Source: Enterococcus larvae (GTDB lineage Bacteria; Bacillota; Bacilli; Lactobacillales; Enterococcaceae). From it: a stretch of 64,000 nt of DNA. Shown here in pieces: positions 7,827 through 16,717 of the stretch. A model generated the notes under the pieces. The model did not search any database. It saw nothing but the letters and a program-made list of their open reading frames with translations, and was not told where the DNA came from. Position 1 is the first letter of the stretch. Every line of letters starts with the position of its first letter. The position numbers were made by a program, and so were the translations under genes. Location: the NCBI RefSeq assembly GCF_017830045.1, contig NZ_JAEDXU010000013.1, positions 1 to 64,000 on the forward strand, in the 5' to 3' direction.

Positions 7827-8792
7827 ATGAATGATATGCAATCAAAAATTTGTAAGTTATTAAATATAGAATATCCTATCCTCCAAGGAGGAATGGCATG
7901 GATCGCAGATGCGGCATTAGCCGGAGCGGTTTCAGAGGCCGGTGGGTTAGGGATCATTGCAGGCGGTAATGCCCCGAAGGAAGTTGTACAGGAAGAAATC
8001 AGGAAAATCAAAGAAATGACAGATAAGCCGTTTGCTGTAAATATCATGCTGCTGTCTCCATTTGCAGAAGATATTGTAGACTTGGTTTGCGAAGAAAGCG
8101 TCCCGGTCGTTACTACTGGAGCTGGGAATCCGAGTAAGTATATGGAGCGTTTTAAAGCTCATAACATCAAAGTGATTCCAGTTGTTCCATCTGTTGCCTT
8201 AGGGACTCGAATGGAGAAAATTGGAGCAGATGCAGTAATTGTAGAAGGAATGGAAGCTGGTGGTCATATTGGTAAATTGACAACAATGAGCTTAGTTCCT
8301 CAAATCGTTGATGCCGTTTCTGTCCCGGTAATCGCAGCTGGCGGTATAGGTGACGGCCGGGGAATGGCTGCTGCTCTAATGCTGGGTGCAGAAGGCGTAC
8401 AAATCGGTACTCGATTCCTTGTGGCTGAAGAGTGTACCGTTCATGAAAACTATAAACAGAAAATTATTAAAGCCAGAGATATTGATACTGTGGTGACTTG
8501 CCAGCATTTTGGACATCCAGTACGAGCAATGAAGAATAAATTGACCCGAGAATATGATCAGCTTGAAAAACAAGAGTTGAAAAGCGATACCCCTGATACA
8601 CAGAAATTTGACGAATTAGGTCATGGTGCACTTCGTAAAGCTGTAGTTGAGGGAGACATGGAGCGTGGATCTGTTATGGCAGGCCAAATAGCGGGAATGA
8701 TCAAAAAAGAAGAAACTGCAAAAGAAATTATCGAATCATTTATGCAGGAAACAGAAGAAGTCATCCATGCACAAATTGAGCGATTCAGATAA
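7827..8792 (+). CDS. fabK: Enoyl-ACP reductase II (FabK)
   Basis: FabK is the FMN-dependent enoyl-ACP reductase that completes each elongation cycle. The protein follows pneumococcal FabK closely: YPILQGGMAW at the N terminus, TTGAGNPSKYMERF in the middle, EGMEAGGHIGKLTTM with the active-site histidine, and GSVMAGQIAG near the end. The frame opens at 7785 but homology begins with the second or third methionine. AAAGGA (7818-7823) fits ATG 7827 (321 residues) tightly or ATG 7836 (318 residues) loosely, so the start is uncertain by three codons. Repeats separate it from acpP, and a weak FabT-like TTGATTTTCAA lies at 7784-7794. Confidence 0.95.
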   Translation: MNDMQSKICKLLNIEYPILQGGMAWIADAALAGAVSEAGGLGIIAGGNAPKEVVQEEIRKIKEMTDKPFAVNIMLLSPFAEDIVDLVCEESVPVVTTGAGNPSKYMERFKAHNIKVIPVVPSVALGTRMEKIGADAVIVEGMEAGGHIGKLTTMSLVPQIVDAVSVPVIAAGGIGDGRGMAAALMLGAEGVQIGTRFLVAEECTVHENYKQKIIKARDIDTVVTCQHFGHPVRAMKNKLTREYDQLEKQELKSDTPDTQKFDELGHGALRKAVVEGDMERGSVMAGQIAGMIKKEETAKEIIESFMQETEEVIHAQIERFR

Positions 8793-8831
8793 AGAAAAAT
8801 AGAAATGGTCCTAATGTAAATGAAATCTAAA

Positions 8832-8900
8832 AGCAGAAGCCATCGGACTATAAATGAATAAATCATATAGTTACCTGACAGGTTTCCACAACAATAAAAA
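8832..8900 (+). repeat. Partial (3'-half) copy of the fab-operon structured repeat
   Basis: This stretch keeps the CATCGGAC block, the AGTTACCTGACAG loop and the ACAACAATAAAAAGG tail of the element that follows, but lacks its first hairpin. It is a truncated first unit of the array at 8901-9317. Confidence 0.75.
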
Positions 8901-9317
8901 GGAGAGCCAATTCCCTTTTATCAAGAATGCTAGGGAACTGGACATCGGACCACCAAAAAGAGGAAATCAGACAGTTACCTGACAGATTTCCACAATAATA
9001 AAAAGGAGAGCCCTTACTCTTGTATAGGAACCTCTAGAAGTAATGGACATCGGACCACCGAAAAGAAGAAATCAGACAGTTACCTGACAGATTTCTACAA
9101 CAATAAAAAGGAGAGCCAATCCCCTTTTATCAAGAAAGCTAGGGAACTGGACATCGGACCACCGAAAAGAAGAAATCAGGCAGCTACCTGACAGATTTCT
9201 ACAACAATAAAAAGGAGAGCCAATTCCCTTTTATCAAGAAAGCTAGGGAACTGGACATCGGACGACCGAAAAGAAGAAATCAGCCAGTTACCTGACTGAT
9301 TTCCACAATAATAAAAA
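8901..9317 (+). repeat. Four tandem ~104-bp structured elements upstream of fabD
   Basis: Units begin at GGAG 8901, 9005, 9110 and 9214, with spacings of 104-105 bp. Each has hairpin P1 (CC-stem...stem-GG, e.g. 8907-8916 with 8932-8941), then ACATCGGAC, then hairpin P2 (GAAATCAG...CTGATTTC, e.g. 9276-9303) with an AGTTACCTG loop, then ACAAYAATAAAAAGGAG. Unit 2 has a different P1 sequence (TTACT with AGTAA instead of TTCCCT with AGGGAA) that still pairs. The repeat's terminal AAAAAGGAG (9314-9321) is the SD of fabD. A related array lies before accD (14544-14756). Whether it acts as RNA or is only repetitive DNA is not shown by sequence. Confidence 0.9.
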
Positions 9318-9328
9318 GGAGACTAGCA

Positions 9329-10258
9329 ATGAAAACAGCTTTTGTATTTAGTGGGCAGGGTGCTCAATATATCGGTATGGGAAAAGAGCTTTATGAACAA
9401 GAAGCAATCGTCAGAGAGACATTTTCTGAAGCCAGTGAAGTACTTGGATATGATATGGCTGAGCTTTGCTTTACAGAAAACGAACAGCTGGATCAGACGA
9501 TGTATACACAACCGGCAATCCTGACAGTCAGTACAGCGTTTAATCGACTGCTGAAAGAAAAAGGATTCACACCGGATATCGTAGCTGGTTTGAGTCTCGG
9601 GGAATACAGTGCGCTGGTTGCTAGTGAAGCTATTTCTTTTAAGGATGCAGTAGCATTAGTTGCTAAGAGAGGCAAATTCATGACGGAAGCTGCACCAGCA
9701 GGTACAGGTAAGATGGTTGCCGTGATGAATGCAGATCGTGAATTAATTGAAGACAGCTGTAAAAAAGCATCATCCTTAGGAATCGTATCACCAGCGAATT
9801 ACAATACTCCGCAGCAAATTGTTATCGGAGGAGAAGCTGCAGCTGTTGATCAAGCAGTTGCGTTGCTTAAGGAGCAGGGCGTGAAACGTATGATTCCATT
9901 AAATGTTAGTGGTCCTTTTCATACAGCATTATTAGAGCCAGCTTCTGAAAAACTGGCACAGGAACTACAACAAATTGATTTCCATGAACCAAAAATTCCA
10001 GTTATCAGTAATACAACGGCAGAAATCATGCCGGCAGATGACATCAAGGAACTGTTGACACAACAGGTGATGAAAGCCGTTCGTTTTGCTGACAGCATTG
10101 AAAAGATGAAGCAATTAGGTGTAGATAGAATCATTGAAGTGGGACCGGGGAAAACACTGACTGGCTTCATTCGGAAAATTGACAAGGAAATTTCAACAGC
10201 ACGGGTAGAAGACAGTGCAACACTGGCAGAAGCCCTAACACTTTTAAGCGAGGTATGA
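9329..10258 (+). CDS. fabD: Malonyl-CoA:ACP transacylase (FabD)
   Basis: FabD moves malonyl from CoA to ACP, supplying extender units. The protein has 309 residues, normal for the family. The nucleophile is S89 in GLSLGEYSA and the catalytic histidine is H198 in GPFHTA. The QGAQ oxyanion segment is at residues 10-13. The SD is the final AAAAAGGAG of the upstream repeat array, so any structure of that array could affect its translation. The stop overlaps the start region of fabG, implying coupled translation. Confidence 0.97.
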   Translation: MKTAFVFSGQGAQYIGMGKELYEQEAIVRETFSEASEVLGYDMAELCFTENEQLDQTMYTQPAILTVSTAFNRLLKEKGFTPDIVAGLSLGEYSALVASEAISFKDAVALVAKRGKFMTEAAPAGTGKMVAVMNADRELIEDSCKKASSLGIVSPANYNTPQQIVIGGEAAAVDQAVALLKEQGVKRMIPLNVSGPFHTALLEPASEKLAQELQQIDFHEPKIPVISNTTAEIMPADDIKELLTQQVMKAVRFADSIEKMKQLGVDRIIEVGPGKTLTGFIRKIDKEISTARVEDSATLAEALTLLSEV

Positions 10259-10260
10259 CA

Positions 10261-10998
10261 ATGGAATTAAAAGGAAAAAACGTATTCGTTACCGGCAGCA
10301 GCCGTGGAATCGGTAAAGCTATTGCACAGGTTTTTGCACAGCATGGAGCCAATATCATTTTGAACGGACGGGGCGAGATACCTAAAGAATTGATAGATGA
10401 GATAGAGAGCAATGGTGTCACTTGTATTGGGATTTCAGGAGATATCTCTGATTATAAAGCAGCTGGAGAGATGATCGAAAAAGCTGTAGAACAGCTAGGC
10501 AGCATTGATATTTTAATCAATAACGCCGGAATCACAAATGATAAGCTGTTACTTAGAATGTCAGGGGAAGATTTCTCGAAATGTATCGATATCAATCTGA
10601 CAGGAACCTTCAATATGACACAACATGCAGTTAAACGCATGATGAAGCAGAGAAGCGGACGCATCATCAACATGACAAGCGTTGTCGGTTTGATGGGGAA
10701 TATCGGTCAGGCAAATTATTCAGCGAGTAAGGCTGGTGTTGTCGGATTTACAAAATCAGTAGCCAGAGAAGTTGCAGCTCGAGGAATTACTTGTAATGCA
10801 ATTGCACCAGGATTTATTGAAACAGAGATGACAGCAGTACTTTCTGACGAGATCAAGAAAAAAATGAACGAACAGATTCCATTGAAAAAATATGGTCAGA
10901 CAGAAGATGTTGCTAAAGCTGCGGTATTTTTAGCTGAAAGTCCTTATATCACCGGACAGGTGTTGAATATTGACGGCGGCTTGGTTATGCAAGGATAA
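10261..10998 (+). CDS. fabG: 3-oxoacyl-ACP reductase (FabG)
   Basis: FabG is the NADPH-dependent short-chain dehydrogenase that reduces 3-oxoacyl-ACP. The protein has 245 residues. The cofactor motif TGSSRGIG is at residues 11-18, NNAG at 87-90, and the catalytic S140, Y153 and K157 are present. An ATG at 10255 overlaps the fabD stop, but the SD GCGAGG (10248-10253) fits ATG 10261, which also gives the usual N terminus. It is tightly packed between fabD and fabF in one operon. Confidence 0.97.
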   Translation: MELKGKNVFVTGSSRGIGKAIAQVFAQHGANIILNGRGEIPKELIDEIESNGVTCIGISGDISDYKAAGEMIEKAVEQLGSIDILINNAGITNDKLLLRMSGEDFSKCIDINLTGTFNMTQHAVKRMMKQRSGRIINMTSVVGLMGNIGQANYSASKAGVVGFTKSVAREVAARGITCNAIAPGFIETEMTAVLSDEIKKKMNEQIPLKKYGQTEDVAKAAVFLAESPYITGQVLNIDGGLVMQG

Positions 10999-11019
10999 AC
11001 CAGTTAGGGGGAAAAACGG

Positions 11020-12258
11020 ATGAACCGAGTAGTGATTACAGGGTATGGTGTAGCATCTCCAATCGGAAATGATGCACAGACCTTTTTAGAAAGCTTAAAA
11101 GAAGGAAAAAATGGTATTGGACCAATCACAAAATTTGATGCAAGTGAGACGGGTGTAACGCTTGCCGCTGAAGTCAAAGAGTTTCCTTTCGATAAATATT
11201 TTATAAAAAAAGATGGCAAGCGAATGGACTTATTTTCTCTTTACGGCATCTATGCGGCAATGGAAGCAGTAGAGATGAGCGGTATCGATAAGGATACTAT
11301 TGACGTAGACCGCTTTGGTGTGATGGTCGGTTCCGGGATCGGCGGACTTCAAACAATCCAGGATCAAGTGATCCGCATGCATGATAAAGGACCTCAACGA
11401 GTAGGCCCGTTATTCATCCCCATGTCTATTGCGAATATGGCGGCTGGTAATATTGCTTTGCGTGTAGGTGCAAAAGGGATTTGTACGGCAGTAGTAACTG
11501 CTTGTGCCAGTGCAACGCACTCGATTGGTGAAGCTTTCCGCAATATCAAGCATGGTTATTCTGATATTATTCTGGCTGGTGGAACAGAAGCATCAATTAC
11601 TGAAATCGGAATTTCAGGTTTTTCTTCTTTAACGGCATTATCACATGCAACAGATAAAGATAGAGCTTCTATCCCGTTTGACAAAGACCGTAATGGGTTT
11701 GTGATGGGGGAAGGTGCCGGTATTTTTGTTCTTGAATCATTGGAACATGCACAAAAACGCGGAGCAGCGATTTTAGGTGAGGTTGTAGGTTATGGAGCGA
11801 ATTGTGACGCATACCATATGACTTCTCCAACACCGGACGGAAGTGGAGCAGCAAAAGCGATGAAGCTGGCTATGGAAGAAGCAGGAATCACGCCAGAGCA
11901 AGTAGGCTATATCAATGCCCACGGTACAAGTACACCCACTAATGACAGCGCAGAATCAAAAGCAATTGAGCGAGCTATGGGAGAAGCAGCAAAAGATATC
12001 CGTGTGAGTAGTACGAAGAGTATGACTGGGCATTTGCTGGGCGCAGCCGGAGGTATCGAAGGAATTGCGACATTGAATGCACTGCAGCATCAGTTCATCC
12101 CTCCAACTATTGGATTACAGGAACAGGATGAAGAGGTAACTGTGCGTGTTGTGGCAAACAACAGCGAATCTCATACCTTTGATTATGCATTAAGTAATTC
12201 GTTAGGATTTGGCGGGCATAATGCCGTTATCTGTCTGAAACGCTGGGAGGATCAGTAA
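11020..12258 (+). CDS. fabF: 3-oxoacyl-ACP synthase II (FabF)
   Basis: FabF is the elongating condensing enzyme (KAS II). The protein has 412 residues with the complete Cys-His-His triad: C162 in TACASATH, H301 in NAHGTSTP and H338 in MTGHLLGAAGG. The C-terminal NSLGFGGHN motif is also present. A clear SD (AGGGGG) precedes the ATG. Related enterococci carry a second FabF (FabO) at another locus; this copy belongs to the main cluster. Confidence 0.97.
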   Translation: MNRVVITGYGVASPIGNDAQTFLESLKEGKNGIGPITKFDASETGVTLAAEVKEFPFDKYFIKKDGKRMDLFSLYGIYAAMEAVEMSGIDKDTIDVDRFGVMVGSGIGGLQTIQDQVIRMHDKGPQRVGPLFIPMSIANMAAGNIALRVGAKGICTAVVTACASATHSIGEAFRNIKHGYSDIILAGGTEASITEIGISGFSSLTALSHATDKDRASIPFDKDRNGFVMGEGAGIFVLESLEHAQKRGAAILGEVVGYGANCDAYHMTSPTPDGSGAAKAMKLAMEEAGITPEQVGYINAHGTSTPTNDSAESKAIERAMGEAAKDIRVSSTKSMTGHLLGAAGGIEGIATLNALQHQFIPPTIGLQEQDEEVTVRVVANNSESHTFDYALSNSLGFGGHNAVICLKRWEDQ

Positions 12259-12260
12259 CA

Positions 12261-12740
12261 ATGGATATCAATGAAGTAAAAGAACTTTTAACACAATTTG
12301 ATGGTTCAAGTTTAACTGAGTTTGATTTAAGAGAAGGCTCATTCGAACTTTATATGAATAAAAACAGTGCATCACAGCGTACTGTACAAGCACAGCCGGA
12401 AGTAGAAAAGACATCAGGGCAAACTGCATCTGTTGTAGAAGCTGAACCAGTAATTTCTGCCCGACCGGCAGAAGCACCGCGTCAAGCCTCTACTGAAGGA
12501 GAAGAAATCACCTCTCCCCTCGTTGGTGTAGTTTATTTACAGCCTGCACCGGATAAGGCTATGTTTAAATCAGTAGGAGACAAGGTCAAAAAAGGCGAGG
12601 TCGTTTGTATTGTTGAAGCGATGAAGCTGATGAATGAAATCACTGCTACTGTTGATGGAACGATCACAGAGGTATTGGTTGAAAATGAATCCATTGTGGA
12701 ATATAATCAACCTCTGTTCCGCGTAGCTAAAGGAGAGTAA
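12261..12740 (+). CDS. accB: Biotin carboxyl carrier protein of acetyl-CoA carboxylase
   Basis: AccB carries carboxybiotin between the AccC and AccD/AccA subunits. The protein has 159 residues: an N-terminal domain (about 1-35), an Ala/Pro/Glu-rich linker (about 38-82) and a C-terminal biotinyl domain. The biotin lysine is K122 in VEAMKLMNEI. The start is two bases after the fabF stop, with the SD (GGGAGG) inside the fabF end, so translation is coupled. It lies three bases before fabZ. Confidence 0.97.
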   Translation: MDINEVKELLTQFDGSSLTEFDLREGSFELYMNKNSASQRTVQAQPEVEKTSGQTASVVEAEPVISARPAEAPRQASTEGEEITSPLVGVVYLQPAPDKAMFKSVGDKVKKGEVVCIVEAMKLMNEITATVDGTITEVLVENESIVEYNQPLFRVAKGE

Positions 12741-12743
12741 TAG

Positions 12744-13163
12744 ATGAATATTCAAGAAATTATGGAAATCATTCCGCATCGCTATCCCTTTTTACTTTTA
12801 GATAAAGTGGAAGAGATGGTTGCTGGGGAAAAAGTAGTTGCGAAGAAGAACGTAACGATGAACGAGCCGTTCTTTCAGGGACATTTTCCTTCGGAGCCTG
12901 TGATGCCGGGTGTATTGATTATCGAAGCCTTAGCACAGGCCGGAGCAGTAGCATTGCTATCGATGCCGGAATTTAAAGGAAAGACTGCCTATTTTGGCGC
13001 TATGGATAAGGTTCGTTTTAGACAAAAAGTGGTTCCGGGAGATACACTGACTTTAGAAGTGGAAATTCTGAAGGTAAAATCAGTAGCCGGAACAGGTAAA
13101 GGAATTGCAAAAGTAAACGGTAAAAAAGTTGCAGAAGCAGAAATAACTTTTATGATTGGATAG
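12744..13163 (+). CDS. fabZ: 3-hydroxyacyl-ACP dehydratase (FabZ)
   Basis: This hot-dog-fold dehydratase has 139 residues and removes water from 3-hydroxyacyl-ACP. The catalytic pair is H47 in [11 protein letters not shown] and E61 in IIEALAQ. Enterococci are known to have a second, isomerising homologue (FabN) at a separate locus. Position inside the acc/fab operon argues for FabZ here. FabZ and FabN differ subtly, so the isomerase alternative cannot be excluded from motifs alone. Confidence 0.95.
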   Translation: MNIQEIMEIIPHRYPFLLLDKVEEMVAGEKVVAKKNVTMNEPFFQGHFPSEPVMPGVLIIEALAQAGAVALLSMPEFKGKTAYFGAMDKVRFRQKVVPGDTLTLEVEILKVKSVAGTGKGIAKVNGKKVAEAEITFMIG

Positions 13164-14540
13164 ATGAGTATGTTCTCAAAAATTTTAATTGCCAACCGTG
13201 GCGAAATTGCCGTACGGATCATTCGAGCTTGCAGAGAGCTAGGGATTCGTACAGTTGCAGTCTATTCCGAAGCAGATCGTGATGCAATGCATGCACAGCT
13301 GGCAGATGAAGCAATCTGTATTGGACCGGCGAAAGCCACGGAATCCTACCTGAATGTTCAACGTATTTTAAGTGCTGCGATCGTCACAAATGCAGAAGCG
13401 ATCCATCCCGGCTTTGGCTTTTTATCAGAAAACAGTCAATTTGCCTCTATGTGTGAAGAATGCAATCTGACATTTATCGGACCTAAATCAGAGACTATCG
13501 ATGCAATGGGGAATAAAATCAACGCAAGAAAGCTGATGATTGAAGCGAATGTTCCAGTTATTCCAGGGAGCGAGGGTGTTCTTAATACCGTCGAAGAAGC
13601 GTTGGCTGTAGCTGAGAAAATAGGCTATCCAGTCATGCTTAAGGCAGCTGCCGGTGGTGGAGGTAAAGGGATTCGTAAGGTAATGAGCAAGGATGAACTT
13701 CCTTCTCAGTTTGATTCTGCCCAACAAGAAGCAAAGGCAGCATTTAATAACGGAGACATGTATATAGAGAAAATAATTTATCCTGCACGCCATATTGAAG
13801 TGCAGATATTAGGTGACCATTTTGGTCATGTGATTCATCTTGGCGAGCGAGACTGCTCTTTACAGAGAAATAATCAAAAAGTGATGGAGGAATCGCCGTC
13901 AGTCGTTATTTCAGATGAGAAGCGTGAACTGCTTGGAGAAACAGCAGTCAGAGCAGCGAAAGCTGTTGGGTATCAAAATGCCGGCACGATTGAATTCTTG
14001 ATGGATGCTTCTGGAGCATTTTATTTTATGGAAATGAATACCCGTATCCAAGTGGAGCATCCAGTAACTGAGATGGTCACAGGGATCGATTTGGTAAAAG
14101 CACAAATCAAGATTGCTGCAGGTGAAGAACTGACAATCAAGCAATCAGATGTAAAATTGTCTGGGCATGCAATCGAATGTCGTATCAATGCGGAGAACCC
14201 AGCCTTTAACTTTGCACCGGCACCGGGCACGATTGAAAATCTGCTTCTGCCAAGCGGAGGAATGGGTCTGCGAGTAGATAGTGCTATGTATTCCGGCTAT
14301 AAAATTCCTCCATACTATGATTCTATGATCGCTAAGGTGATCGTTCATGGAGAAAATCGTTTCGATGCTTTCATGAAAATGCAACGAGCATTAGGCGAGC
14401 TTGTCACAGATGGATTGATAACCAATGCTGAGTTTCAGTTGGATTTGATCACCCACGAAAGCGTACTTGCCGGAGATTATGATACTAGCTTTTTACAAGA
14501 AACATTCTTACCAGCATGGGAACCGGAATCAGAACAATAA
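13164..14540 (+). CDS. accC: Acetyl-CoA carboxylase biotin carboxylase subunit (AccC)
   Basis: This ATP-grasp enzyme carboxylates biotin on AccB. Its 458 residues show the N-terminal ILIANRGEIAVRIIRA, the ATP-binding glycine loop KAAAGGGGKGIR, the HIEVQILGD and ERDCSLQRNNQK segments, and the catalytic FYFMEMNTRIQVEHPVTE. The start is ATG 13164 immediately after the fabZ stop, or ATG 13170. The stop codon lies inside ACAATAAAAAGGAG, the tail sequence of the structured repeat that follows. Confidence 0.97.
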   Translation: MSMFSKILIANRGEIAVRIIRACRELGIRTVAVYSEADRDAMHAQLADEAICIGPAKATESYLNVQRILSAAIVTNAEAIHPGFGFLSENSQFASMCEECNLTFIGPKSETIDAMGNKINARKLMIEANVPVIPGSEGVLNTVEEALAVAEKIGYPVMLKAAAGGGGKGIRKVMSKDELPSQFDSAQQEAKAAFNNGDMYIEKIIYPARHIEVQILGDHFGHVIHLGERDCSLQRNNQKVMEESPSVVISDEKRELLGETAVRAAKAVGYQNAGTIEFLMDASGAFYFMEMNTRIQVEHPVTEMVTGIDLVKAQIKIAAGEELTIKQSDVKLSGHAIECRINAENPAFNFAPAPGTIENLLLPSGGMGLRVDSAMYSGYKIPPYYDSMIAKVIVHGENRFDAFMKMQRALGELVTDGLITNAEFQLDLITHESVLAGDYDTSFLQETFLPAWEPESEQ

Positions 14541-14543
14541 AAA

Positions 14544-14756
14544 GGAGAACCTCTATTCTTGCATAAACAAGAGCCTAGAAGTAGAGGATATCGGACCTTC
14601 AAAATGAAGAAACTGTAAAGTTACCTGAGCAGTTTCATCAGTAATAAAAAGGAGAACCTCTATTCTTGCATAAACAAGAACCTAGAAATAGAGGATATCG
14701 GACCTCCAAAATGAAGAAATTGGCCAGTTACTGGCTGATTTCCTCAAAATGATAAA
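14544..14756 (+). repeat. Two tandem ~106-bp structured elements upstream of accD
   Basis: Units begin at GGAG 14544 and 14651, and the next GGAG (14757) is the accD SD. Layout matches the fabD array: P1 (CCTCTA 14550-14555 with TAGAGG 14582-14587), then ATATCGGACC, then P2. P2 is GAAACTG/CAGTTTC in the first unit (14609-14615, 14630-14636). In the second it is a 12-bp stem, 14716-14727 with 14731-14742. The helices are kept while their sequences differ from the fabD copies. The array starts right at the accC stop codon. Confidence 0.88.
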
Positions 14757-14767
14757 GGAGTTTAGAC

Positions 14768-15631
14768 ATGGCTTTATTCAAAAAGAAAAACTACATTCGT
14801 ATCAACCCGAATCGTGATGCTCATTCTGATAATAAAAAGCCTGCTGTTCCAGATAATATGTGGGCGAAGTGTCCAAGCTGTAAGCAGACCCTTTATACAA
14901 AGGATATGGGGCCGGAAAAGACATGCCCTTATTGTGGGTACAGCTTTCGAATCAATGCATGGGAAAGACTGGCATTGACAGTAGACGAGAAAAGCTTTGC
15001 TGAATGGGATACAGACATTGTCACTGAAGATCCATTGAACTTTCCCGGATATCCTGAGAAAATTGAAACGATGCAGGATAAAACAGGACTTCACGAAGCA
15101 GTACTGACAGGACAAGCAATGATAGGTGGTGTTTCCGTTGCAATTGGTGTAATGGATGCAAACTTTATCATGGGGAGCATGGGAACTGTAGTCGGTGAAA
15201 AAATCACGCGGCTCTTTGAGCGTGCGCTCAAAGAAAAGCTGCCTGTTGTTATCTTTACAGCTTCCGGCGGCGCTCGTATGCAGGAAGGAATCATGTCCTT
15301 GATGCAGATGGCAAAAATCTCTGCAGCTTTGAAACGTCATAGTAACGCAGGATTGCTCTATATCACTGTCCTGACTGATCCGACAACAGGTGGTGTGACT
15401 GCCAGCTTTGCAATGGACGGGGATGTAATTCTAGCTGAGCCGCAGAGCTTGATTGGTTTTGCTGGAAGAAGAGTCATTGAGCAAACGATCAGACAGGAAC
15501 TGCCGGAGGACTTTCAGAAGGCAGAGTTTTTACTAAGTCATGGCTTTGTGGATAAAATCGTACCTAGAAATCAATTAAAGGATGCTTTAGAAACAATACT
15601 TAAGATACATGCGATGGAGGGATGGTCATAG
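14768..15631 (+). CDS. accD: Acetyl-CoA carboxylase carboxyltransferase beta subunit (AccD)
   Basis: AccD forms the carboxyltransferase with AccA and makes malonyl-CoA. The protein has 287 residues. The N-terminal zinc ribbon uses C35, C38, C53 and C56 (CPSC...CPYC). The crotonase-fold core shows [12 protein letters not shown] and [11 protein letters not shown]. The SD (AAAGGAG, 14754-14760) is the tail of the structured repeat array upstream. The stop is immediately before the accA start, consistent with balanced production of the two subunits. Confidence 0.97.
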   Translation: MALFKKKNYIRINPNRDAHSDNKKPAVPDNMWAKCPSCKQTLYTKDMGPEKTCPYCGYSFRINAWERLALTVDEKSFAEWDTDIVTEDPLNFPGYPEKIETMQDKTGLHEAVLTGQAMIGGVSVAIGVMDANFIMGSMGTVVGEKITRLFERALKEKLPVVIFTASGGARMQEGIMSLMQMAKISAALKRHSNAGLLYITVLTDPTTGGVTASFAMDGDVILAEPQSLIGFAGRRVIEQTIRQELPEDFQKAEFLLSHGFVDKIVPRNQLKDALETILKIHAMEGWS

Positions 15632-15633
15632 TG

Positions 15634-16419
15634 ATGGAAAAAACAGCAAATGATATTGTCACGCTTGCCAGATCTCAGGATCGTTTCACTTCATTGGAGT
15701 ATATTGATACTGTTTTTGATGATTTTATTGAGTTTCATGGTGATCGTTATTTTGGAGATGATCTAGCAATTGTCGGCGGGATTGCTACATTGGCCGGTAA
15801 GCCTATTACCGTTGTTGGTATTCAAAAAGGGCGAAATCTTCCTGAAAATATCGATCGTAACTTTGGTGCACCTCATCCAGAGGGGTACCGAAAAGCATTA
15901 CGTCTCATGAAGCAGGCGGAAAAATTCAATCGTCCAGTCATCACATTCATCAATACGGCAGGTGCTTATTGCGGTATTGGTGCTGAGGAACGTGGTGAAG
16001 GCGAGGCAATTGCCAGAAACCTGTTGGATATGTCGGATTTGAAGGTTCCAATCATTTCGATCATTATTGGTGAAGGCGGGAGTGGCGGTGCGTTAGCACT
16101 GGCTGTAGCAGATGAGGTCTGGATGCTGGAGCATACGATTTATGCAATTTTATCTCCGGAAGGCTTTGCATCGATTTTGTGGAAAGACGGTAGTCGGGCG
16201 AAAGAAGCCGCAGAGTTGATGAAGATCACGGCTAAGGAACTGAAGGAATTGACAGTCATTGATCGTATCATACCGGAAGAAGTAAATGGTGAAGTATTAG
16301 AACAGCCGAAAATCAATCGCATGATACAAAAAGCATTAGTCGCTAAACTAACTGAGCTGTCGACGTTATCTAAAGACGAATTGGTAGAGAAACGCTACCA
16401 ACGATTCCGAAAGTTTTGA
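15634..16419 (+). CDS. accA: Acetyl-CoA carboxylase carboxyltransferase alpha subunit (AccA)
   Basis: AccA pairs with AccD in the carboxyltransferase. The protein has about 261 residues. It shows [11 protein letters not shown], the [23 protein letters not shown] region, [17 protein letters not shown] and [17 protein letters not shown]. The frame opens at 15622 inside accD. GGAGGG (15615-15620) fits GTG 15631 or ATG 15634 better; the latter is reported. It is the last gene of the fatty-acid cluster and is followed by a terminator. Confidence 0.95.
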   Translation: MEKTANDIVTLARSQDRFTSLEYIDTVFDDFIEFHGDRYFGDDLAIVGGIATLAGKPITVVGIQKGRNLPENIDRNFGAPHPEGYRKALRLMKQAEKFNRPVITFINTAGAYCGIGAEERGEGEAIARNLLDMSDLKVPIISIIIGEGGSGGALALAVADEVWMLEHTIYAILSPEGFASILWKDGSRAKEAAELMKITAKELKELTVIDRIIPEEVNGEVLEQPKINRMIQKALVAKLTELSTLSKDELVEKRYQRFRKF

Positions 16420-16470
16420 AGCAGCTGCTCAGCAATTATCTACATATTCTTTATCAGAATTTGTATAGCA

Positions 16471-16511
16471 AGAGAAATCAAGGTATTGTACCTGGATTTC
16501 TCTCTTTTTTT
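16471..16511 (+). terminator. Terminator of the fab/acc operon
   Basis: The stem AGAGAAATC (16471-16479) pairs with GATTTCTCT (16495-16503), with further pairing of AGGTA/TACCT inside. An eight-base T run follows. Confidence 0.88.
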
Positions 16512-16717
16512 GCATAAAATAAACGATTATACTTATAATTTTAGTTTTTAATGCATAAAATTTCAAAAAAACGAATAAAATGGATGATTTTTCATTTTTG
16601 GTATGGTATGATAAGAACACTTAAGAATCTTGATTATTTATTTCTTTTGAAAAGGAACATTAAATCAATTAGAAAACAACTTGCTGGGGACCAGCTGAAA
16701 AGGAAGGGATCAATCGT

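Noticed and set aside
8901-9317. Regular repeats could be a CRISPR array
   Set aside because: The whole ~104-bp unit repeats with no unique spacers, no cas genes are present, and the array sits between fabK and fabD with its end forming an SD.
14774-15340. Long open frame (188 codons) on the minus strand opposite accD
   Set aside because: It is a shadow of accD codon structure, has no SD or recognisable domain, and accD is certain.
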